DNA of 10,947 nucleotides from the NCBI GenBank assembly GCA_937858255.1, contig CALLZQ010000218.1, positions 1-10,947 on the forward strand, written 5' to 3'. The DNA comes from an uncultured Tabrizicola sp. GTDB taxonomy: Bacteria; Pseudomonadota; Alphaproteobacteria; Rhodobacterales; Rhodobacteraceae. The position numbers and the translations under genes are program-made. Positions within the stretch are counted from its first letter, which is position 1; each line of letters starts with the position of its first letter. Under the pieces are notes generated by a model. That model was not told the DNA's origin and did not search any database. It worked only from the letters and a program-made list of their open reading frames with translations. Of the stretch, positions 6,005 through 10,947 are shown in pieces.

Positions 6005-6035
6005 CCGGGGGAGGTGCTGGAACACCTTCCCCCGG
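6005..6035 (-). terminator. Strong hairpin at the end of the tail operon
   Basis: CCGGGGGAGGTG (6005-6016) pairs with CACCTTCCCCCGG (6023-6035) across a six-base loop: twelve pairs with one bulged base. It lies seven bases past the stop codon of the last tail-operon gene and ahead of the com-like gene. No U-tract follows on the minus strand, so it may act with Rho, stabilise the mRNA 3' end, or attenuate read-through into com. Confidence 0.5.
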
Positions 6036-6042
6036 TCATTCC

Positions 6043-6351
6043 TTACTCGACAGAATGCTCTTCGATCTCATAGGGCGGCAGCGGCAACGGGCCGTCGCTC
6101 ACATCCAGCGGCGCCGGAAAGCGCGTTGCCTCGGGCGGCTGGGGGCCGTGCGGCAGGACCAAAGTCAGATGCAGTTCGCCCGCGATCCGCTCGACGGGGC
6201 CGGCAATCCAGCTGCTTCCATGGGCCTCGTAGGGCGTGCCCTCGGTGACGCCCGCCAGATCGACCGGGGTGCCGTTCAGGGTCAGCACCTCACCCGTGAG
6301 AGAGGCGGTCAGCGATGTATCCATGCGCATGGGTGACAGGGTGATTTTCAT
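6043..6351 (-). CDS. Conserved-looking small phage tail-operon protein
   Basis: A 102-residue, beta-rich, soluble protein without signal peptide or membrane segment. The N-terminal part (KITLSPMRMDTSLTASLTGEVLTLNG) and the WIAGPVERIAGELHLTLVLPHGP stretch (about residues 48-70) fit a small protein that recurs after tail-fibre genes in Rhodobacteraceae prophages. I know it as a hypothetical protein and cannot assign a function. The ATG at 6351 has GAGGAGA seven to eight bases upstream, overlapping the stop of the tail-fibre gene ten bases away, so the two are translated in series. A role in fibre assembly or folding is a guess from position. It is the last gene before the 6005-6035 hairpin. Confidence 0.7.
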   Translation of the reverse strand: MKITLSPMRMDTSLTASLTGEVLTLNGTPVDLAGVTEGTPYEAHGSSWIAGPVERIAGELHLTLVLPHGPQPPEATRFPAPLDVSDGPLPLPPYEIEEHSVE

Positions 6352-6361
6352 CGGCGTCTCC

Positions 6362-7564
6362 TCAGAACCAGCGGCCGGTGGCGGTGACGTTGCAATAGAT
6401 GGTGCGGTCGGTCACGGAGGTCGTAGAGACCGCATAGACCGTGGCGGGAGTGTTGCTCACGTCACCCACGCCACCGACCGCTGTGAATACGGTCAGGTTT
6501 GCAACATGCGCCGTGATCTGGCAGACAGGCGTTGCGATAAACGCCGCCGCATAGATCGTGTTGCCGGCCAGCAGCGGGGCAGAGGCGAACATCGACCCAT
6601 AGGCGGTATTGGTATTCTGGTTGTTCAGGGTCACCCGTTTTGTGCAGATCTGCGTGCCATCGGCGAAGCGCACATACTCGCCATTGGCATTGCTGCCGCG
6701 CTCGATCACCGCGCCGGTCGGCAGACCGCTGGCCTGACTTACAGTGCCGACGATCCGTCCCTGATGGAAGACCTCGACCCAGGGTGACCAGCCGGACCCG
6801 CCATAGGACCGCGTGAACTGCCGTACCTCGCTCGCCAGCCCGCTGGCCGGCACAGTCGTATAGTGCTGCACCCAGAGCGTGGCCGTGCGCCGCAGATTGA
6901 TCAGCGCCCCGGCCGAGACCAGCGGATAGTTATTCCCGGTACAGTTGGCCCCGCTGGGATTGAAATACAGCCCCGCCGCCGCGAGTGAGTTGAGATTGTC
7001 CCCGGCCCCCAGCGCCATCGCAGTGCCAAGGCCGTAATCGCCGGTCCTGACGAGCCGCCCGGCGGTCAGATCGGTCGCGCTTTGCATCACCGCCGTCCCC
7101 GTCAGCAGCCCGGTCAGCACTGCCCCGGCATTGGTGATCTCCAGCCGGTCGGCGCCGCCTGTGACCAGGGCGAGGGCATTGGCCGCCTTGCGGCGCAGGC
7201 CGCTGTCCTCGTCAGCCGAGAAGCGCATCCCCGGCAACGCCGCTGAACCGTCAGGGAATTTTCCCGCGCCCGCGCCGTCGATCGTCGCCTGCATCCCGGA
7301 GATGACGGCTTGTAACTGGGTCACGAACGTCTGCAGCTCGCCCCGGGTTGGGACGGCATTATAGACCACGCCCGCGCGCGTTGTGCCCTGATAGGGGCGG
7401 GCGAGGGGGAGCGAGGGGTCAGAGTTGACCGCCTCGACCAACAGCGGGGCCTCGCTGGGGATCAGGACCAGCCAGCCCGGCCGCAGAGCCGATACCCAGG
7501 CCGTGCCTGCGCCGGTGACGGTTGTCGAGCCATTGGTCAGGCTCAGGGTGCCAGTGCTGTACAT
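6362..7564 (-). CDS. Phage tail fibre protein with pyocin-knob-like domain
   Basis: A 400-residue protein expected to form a trimeric fibre that contacts the host surface. The N-terminus YSTGTLSLTNGSTTVTGAGTAW (residues 2-23) is the common beta-structured base of phage tail fibres. Residues 75-130 form a helical/turn linker. Residues about 167-270 (LVRTGDYGLG through LYFNPSG, NNYPLVSAGALINL, WVQHYTT, RQFTRSYGGSGWSPWVEVFHQ) match the pattern of the knob repeats in pyocin and tail-fibre proteins, which can bind sugars. The NGEYVRFADGTQIC motif (294-307) begins a C-terminal beta domain, probably the receptor-binding tip. The ATG at 7564 has GGAGG six bases upstream and lies one base after the lipoprotein stop. 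There are no obvious catalytic residues, so it is a fibre rather than a depolymerase. Confidence 0.85.
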   Translation of the reverse strand: MYSTGTLSLTNGSTTVTGAGTAWVSALRPGWLVLIPSEAPLLVEAVNSDPSLPLARPYQGTTRAGVVYNAVPTRGELQTFVTQLQAVISGMQATIDGAGAGKFPDGSAALPGMRFSADEDSGLRRKAANALALVTGGADRLEITNAGAVLTGLLTGTAVMQSATDLTAGRLVRTGDYGLGTAMALGAGDNLNSLAAAGLYFNPSGANCTGNNYPLVSAGALINLRRTATLWVQHYTTVPASGLASEVRQFTRSYGGSGWSPWVEVFHQGRIVGTVSQASGLPTGAVIERGSNANGEYVRFADGTQICTKRVTLNNQNTNTAYGSMFASAPLLAGNTIYAAAFIATPVCQITAHVANLTVFTAVGGVGDVSNTPATVYAVSTTSVTDRTIYCNVTATGRWF

Positions 7565-7565
7565 G

Positions 7566-7823
7566 TCAGCCTCCGAATTGTGTCGCGGGAAAATTGTGGA
7601 CCGGGGTCCAGCCGTCCGGCCCCCAGATGAGATCGCCTGCCGGGGTGGACATCACTGGCCCGCCATCAGCGGGCGTGATCAGCAGGAGATCAGGGTGCGG
7701 CACGGGGGACAGCACGGCTGGCGCGGTGTCTTCACCGGTCCGGTCAGGCGCACGGTCTGGATCATGCGGGGGCAGCACACAGCCTGTCAGGGTTGCGGCA
7801 GCCAGTGTCAGGCGGATCAGCAT
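7566..7823 (-). CDS. Small phage-encoded lipoprotein
   Basis: An 85-residue protein beginning MLIRLTLAAATLTGC. The short hydrophobic signal and lipobox LTGC with Cys15 predict a lipid-anchored periplasmic protein, cut before Cys15. The mature part is acidic and proline-rich (PPHDPDRAPDRTGEDTAP), followed by a compact end with GDLIWGPDGWTPVHNF. The longer open frame upstream is coding shadow of the neighbouring gene. The ATG at 7823 overlaps the upstream stop as ATGA and has CGGAG seven bases before it, so this start is well supported. It sits between a tail-chaperone-like gene and the tail fibre. A lipoprotein there could block or modify the phage receptor (superinfection exclusion or receptor masking, as with T5 Llp), or be an Rz1-like outer spanin, but no Rz partner is visible. 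The function is unknown. Confidence 0.75.
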   Translation of the reverse strand: MLIRLTLAAATLTGCVLPPHDPDRAPDRTGEDTAPAVLSPVPHPDLLLITPADGGPVMSTPAGDLIWGPDGWTPVHNFPATQFGG

Positions 7824-8254
7824 CAGAGCGCTCCGATTTCGGGATAGGCGGGGGGAGTGAGGTCGTATTCGACCCCCTGCACGGCATTGGCAGGGAGGCT
7901 GCGCAGCCAGGCCCTGTAGGTTGCGAACTCCGAGACCTGCGCCGGGCTTAGCGGCGCATCGGGCAGCATCGCCCATTCGGTGGCGCGCAGCATCTCGCGG
8001 CAGCCACCGAACCAGCGGTCATAGGTCTCCTGCGCACTTGGCAGGGTACTGACCATTTCCAGGCCGAGATCGCCCGTTGCCGGATCATACCAGTAAGTCG
8101 CCGTCTTGGTGGAGGCGGCGGCGGCACCGACAACGGCAACCTCACCCGGTCCCGCCTGATCGGCGATATCGCTCTCCGGCGCGACGCCGACCCGCACGAT
8201 CCGGTGCTGGCCAGGCGTGTAGGGTGCTGCCTCATAGACAAAAAACTGTGCCAC
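7823..8254 (-). CDS. Phage tail assembly chaperone-like protein
   Basis: A 143-residue protein with an N-terminal beta part (AQFFVYEAAPYTPGQ) and a C-terminal helical part in which REMLRATEWAMLPDAPLSP and FATYRAWLRSLPANA (about residues 86-124) match the R-x2-L-x3-DW-x-LPD...YR-x-LR-x-LP pattern of tail fibre assembly / tail assembly chaperone proteins. Such proteins help fold or attach tail fibres or tip components. Translation starts with GTG at 8254. Its ribosome-binding site (GAGG) lies across the stop codon of the tail-tip gene two bases upstream. Its stop overlaps the start of the lipoprotein gene. The family assignment comes from this C-terminal pattern; the N-terminal part is not recognised. 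Confidence 0.75.
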   Translation of the reverse strand: MAQFFVYEAAPYTPGQHRIVRVGVAPESDIADQAGPGEVAVVGAAAASTKTATYWYDPATGDLGLEMVSTLPSAQETYDRWFGGCREMLRATEWAMLPDAPLSPAQVSEFATYRAWLRSLPANAVQGVEYDLTPPAYPEIGAL

Positions 8255-8256
8255 AA

Positions 8257-10947
8257 TTACCTCTTGGTCTGCGTGAGCCGCATCGATCTGCGGGAAATAA
8301 TTGCCTGGCCGTAGCGCGTGTTGCCCCAGACGGCGCTGACGCTGTAGACCACCGGCCCCACCCCGGGGTTGGTGTCGACGAACTCTGAGAACGGCGAAGT
8401 CGAGCCGCCGTTCGGCCCAGTCCCTGCGGCAAACGAATAGATCACGACCCCGTTGCGGCGCAGGTAGAACTCGGTCTCGGAATAGGCGTATCCCCCCATC
8501 TGGCAGCCAAAGCTGATCACGGTGGGGAAGCCTTCGCTGTTGATGCGTGCCCAGATCATCAACGCGCCGTCGCCGGTTTCGGGACGCATCTCCTCGGGCT
8601 GAAACGCAAAGACCGGGATGGTGATCGCCTGTCCCTTGATCATCAGCGTATCGACCCGCAGATCACTGATCAGCGCCTGACGGGCGACGATTTTCTCGAT
8701 GAATGCGTCCGACAGGAACGTATCGCCATCGACGATCAGATTACCCCCCTTGAACCGGAACACCGAGGCAGGCCCAGCGACGGGATCGTCGGCGGCAACG
8801 ATCTCGAACACCGGCTCAGCGCCGCCCGCATTCAGGCGCAGAGTAAAGGTCGCCTCGGCCCTGCCTTCGAGCGTGGCCAGCGCGCTGGCGGCACTAGTGA
8901 CGGCCGCGCGGGTCGCGGCCAGCCCGGTGGCGGGATCGCTGACCACGGCCTCGGTCTCTGACAGACGGGCGGCCAGTCCAGAGGTCGGCGTCGTCACCAG
9001 AGAATCGAGCGTATTGAGGGCAGCGCGGGTCGCTGGCAGACCGGTCGCGGGATCGTTGACCTGCCCCGACAGGGCGGTTTGCACCGCGGCCAGCGCCTCG
9101 ATCCCCTCCTCGGTCTCGACGACGCGGCTGGTCAGAGCCGTCAGCGCGCTGGCCTCGGCCTTCAGCCCAAGACCGGCAAGCGCGCTGGCGGCGGCGGCGG
9201 CAGCATCCGCGGCCACCTTGTCGGTCACGGCCACCCAAGCCGCGCCATCCCAGCGTTTGGGCGTATTGGCCCCGCCCGTCGTGTCGATCCAGAGGTTCTG
9301 CGCGAGCCGGTCGCCCGCGCCGGGCTGGAGGGATTGGACGATCACCTTGCCCTTGCTGCCCGCCAGATCGGCAGCGGCCTGTGCGGCCACCTGCACATCG
9401 GCCAGCGAACCATTGGTCGCAGCGAGCGTATTCGAGAGCGTCGTGATCTGACCCGATTGCGAGGAAATCACACCTTCCGAGGCCGTCACCCGGTTGCTCA
9501 GCGCCGTCACGGCCGAGGCGTCGGCCTTGGTCGCCACCTGCGACAGCGCCGCGGCAGCAGCAGCGCCGGCATCCGTGGCCACCTTGTCGGTCACAGCCAC
9601 CCAGGCGGAACCCGTCCAGCGCTTGGGCGTATTGGCCCCGCCCGTCGTATCGATCCAGAGGTTTTGCACCAGCCGGTCGCCGGTGGCCGGCGTCGTCGCC
9701 TGGACGATCACCTTACCCTTGCTGCCGGCCAGATCGGCGGCAGCCTGTGCCGCTGCCGCCGCCGCGCTGGTATTGGCGGCATTGGTGCTGACACTGCTGT
9801 TGAGGCTGGTGATCGACTGGCCTTGGGCGGTGATCGTCCCTTCGGCATTCGAAACCCGCGTGGTGAGCGAGGCGAGCGCCGTTGCATCCGCCTTGGTCGC
9901 CACCTGCGCCAGCGCCGAGGCGGCGGCGGCGGCGGCATCGCTGGCAACCTTATCGGTCACCGGCTCCCAGGCTGATCCGTTCCACCGATAGGGTGCATTG
10001 AGATTGCCGTCGGTGCGAATCCACAGGTTATTCGTCCCCTGCCAGGCGACCAGCGCCGGCGACGGACCGTAGAAGACCGCCCCCTTGCCACCGGCGAGTG
10101 TATAGGCGTCCTGAGCCGCGGCCTGGGCCGCGCTGGTATTGAGGATATTGGTGGAAAGACTGCTGCTCAGCGTCGTGATCGACTGACCTTGGGCGGAGAT
10201 TGTGCCTTCGGCATTCGTGACCCGCGTGGTCAGCGCGGTCAGTGCGCTCGCATCGGCCTTGGTCGCCACCTGCGCCAGTGCCGAGGCGGCGGCGGCGGCG
10301 GCATCCGTGGCCACTTTGTCGGTCACGGCCACCCAGGCCGCCCCATCCCAGCGGTAGGGTTGGTTCAGCCCACCATCTGTCCGAATCCAGAGGTTATTCA
10401 GCCCGCGCCAGCCGATCTCGGCCGGCGCCGGGCCATAGAACACGGCCCCCTTGCCACCGGCGAGCGTGTAGGCATCCTGAGCCGCCGCCTGAGCCGCGCT
10501 GGTATCGGCGATATTGGTGGAAAGGCTGCTGGTCAGCGCGGTGATTGATTGACCCTGAGAGGTGATCGCCCCCTCGACCGCATCGACCCGCGTCTCCAGG
10601 ACCGAGGCTGCGGCCGACCCGGCGACCAGACCGGCTTCCGCCTGCGTAAGCCGCGCCGCCAGATCGCTCGACTGCACTGCCAGAGCGCTATCGCCGTCGG
10701 CCCGCGCCTGCGCCTCGGCACTGATCGCCGCCGCCGTCTGTACGGCCCCTGCCACGACATCGGCCCGCAGCGCCTCCCGCGCGCTTGCCTCCGCCGCATC
10801 CGCCGTGGTGCGGGCAATCCGCTCGGCATCGAGCAGGGCCGCATTACCCGCCATTGCCACGGTCAATTCCTCACGAAGCCCTGCCTCGGCCTGACGGCGC
10901 TCCTCCACCAGCACCCAGGCATCGGTTCGCAGATCAGCCAGCCCCCG
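8257..10947 (-). CDS. Phage tail tip / host-specificity protein (J-like), 3' part
   Basis: At least 896 codons are visible and the frame stays open to the right edge (RGLADLRTDAWV...), so the real start is outside the window. The visible part begins with a long alanine-rich helical stretch with coiled-coil character (about 120 residues) and continues with four tandem 122-residue modules. These are followed by two shorter DPATGL-x-ATRAA repeats (near 9050 and 8935). The next segment, GGNLIVDGDTFLSDAFIEKIVARQALISDLRVDTLMIKGQAI, resembles the C-terminal region of lambda J-type central tail tip proteins. The protein ends in a beta-rich domain of about 120 residues (MIWARINSEGFPTVISFG...) that may contact the receptor. 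This architecture implies a siphovirus-like tail tip. It heads the tightly spaced tail operon read towards lower coordinates. Confidence 0.85.
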   Translation of the reverse strand, partial: RGLADLRTDAWVLVEERRQAEAGLREELTVAMAGNAALLDAERIARTTADAAEASAREALRADVVAGAVQTAAAISAEAQARADGDSALAVQSSDLAARLTQAEAGLVAGSAAASVLETRVDAVEGAITSQGQSITALTSSLSTNIADTSAAQAAAQDAYTLAGGKGAVFYGPAPAEIGWRGLNNLWIRTDGGLNQPYRWDGAAWVAVTDKVATDAAAAAASALAQVATKADASALTALTTRVTNAEGTISAQGQSITTLSSSLSTNILNTSAAQAAAQDAYTLAGGKGAVFYGPSPALVAWQGTNNLWIRTDGNLNAPYRWNGSAWEPVTDKVASDAAAAAASALAQVATKADATALASLTTRVSNAEGTITAQGQSITSLNSSVSTNAANTSAAAAAAQAAADLAGSKGKVIVQATTPATGDRLVQNLWIDTTGGANTPKRWTGSAWVAVTDKVATDAGAAAAAALSQVATKADASAVTALSNRVTASEGVISSQSGQITTLSNTLAATNGSLADVQVAAQAAADLAGSKGKVIVQSLQPGAGDRLAQNLWIDTTGGANTPKRWDGAAWVAVTDKVAADAAAAAASALAGLGLKAEASALTALTSRVVETEEGIEALAAVQTALSGQVNDPATGLPATRAALNTLDSLVTTPTSGLAARLSETEAVVSDPATGLAATRAAVTSAASALATLEGRAEATFTLRLNAGGAEPVFEIVAADDPVAGPASVFRFKGGNLIVDGDTFLSDAFIEKIVARQALISDLRVDTLMIKGQAITIPVFAFQPEEMRPETGDGALMIWARINSEGFPTVISFGCQMGGYAYSETEFYLRRNGVVIYSFAAGTGPNGGSTSPFSEFVDTNPGVGPVVYSVSAVWGNTRYGQAIISRRSMRLTQTKR
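9124..10587 (-). repeat. Four in-frame tandem repeats of 366 bp (122 residues)
   Basis: Within the tail-tip gene four modules of exactly 122 residues follow one another without gap: 10222-10587, 9856-10221, 9490-9855 and 9124-9489. Each starts with V-x2-x-EG-x-I-x-x-Q and ends with a KA-[DE]-A-x-A-x3-L-[ST]-x-R segment. Each has an alanine-rich helix, a glycine turn, LWI-x-T and RW-x-G-x-AW-x-x-VTDKVA. Modules 1 and 2 share GAVFYGP and NNLWIRTDG; modules 3 and 4 share GKVIVQ and QNLWIDTTGG. The order thus suggests two ancestral types, each duplicated. They probably lengthen a trimeric stalk. Confidence 0.9.

Noticed and set aside
7824..7976. Longer N-terminus for the lipoprotein gene
   Set aside because: This extension lies wholly inside the tail-chaperone-like gene in another frame, and the internal start at 7823 gives a proper lipoprotein signal and ribosome-binding site.
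8699..9991. Long plus-strand ORFs opposite the tail-tip repeats
   Set aside because: They are low-complexity Ala/Arg/Gly-rich translations of the opposite strand of a repetitive GC-rich gene.
9124..10587. Periodic repeats as a CRISPR array
   Set aside because: The repeat unit is 366 bases, in frame and coding, with no short repeat-spacer pattern.

Overview
The window looks like the junction between a GC-rich alphaproteobacterial chromosome, most like Rhodobacteraceae/Paracoccaceae, and one end of an integrated phage. The host call rests on base composition, protein style and the ybjN-proC pair at the left edge. Almost every gene is on the minus strand, so transcription runs from right to left. 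No integrase, transposase, tRNA gene or CRISPR array is present.

From right to left (phage transcription order): 8257-10947 is the 3' part of a large tail-tip/host-specificity protein (lambda J-like) with four tandem 122-residue modules. It is followed, with 1-10 base gaps or a stop/start overlap, by a tail-assembly-chaperone-like gene, a small lipoprotein, a 400-residue tail fibre and a conserved-looking small tail-operon protein. A strong hairpin at 6005-6035 closes this late operon.

Next is a DNA-modification block. A Com-like zinc-finger protein (the Mu Com family, which in Mu activates translation of the mom modification gene) overlaps a C5-cytosine methyltransferase. A small plus-strand ORF and a D12-class adenine methyltransferase follow. 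Then comes a visibly less GC-rich two-gene cassette: a ParB-like protein with a HEPN-like C-terminal domain, two bases upstream of a second, divergent adenine methyltransferase.

In Mu-like phages the order tail, fibre, com-modification gene, right end is usual. I therefore read the window as the right end of a Mu-like transposable prophage with siphovirus-type tail genes, inserted upstream of ybjN. The likely boundary is near 1009, where GC-rich host-like sequence gives way to AT-richer sequence starting with TG. This boundary is inference.

The most interesting parts are the ParB/HEPN-like plus methyltransferase pair (candidate defence or modification cassette), the com-dcm overlap (Com possibly controlling a cytosine methyltransferase instead of mom), and two inverted repeats with a shared half-site near the likely starts of both genes of the ParB cassette.
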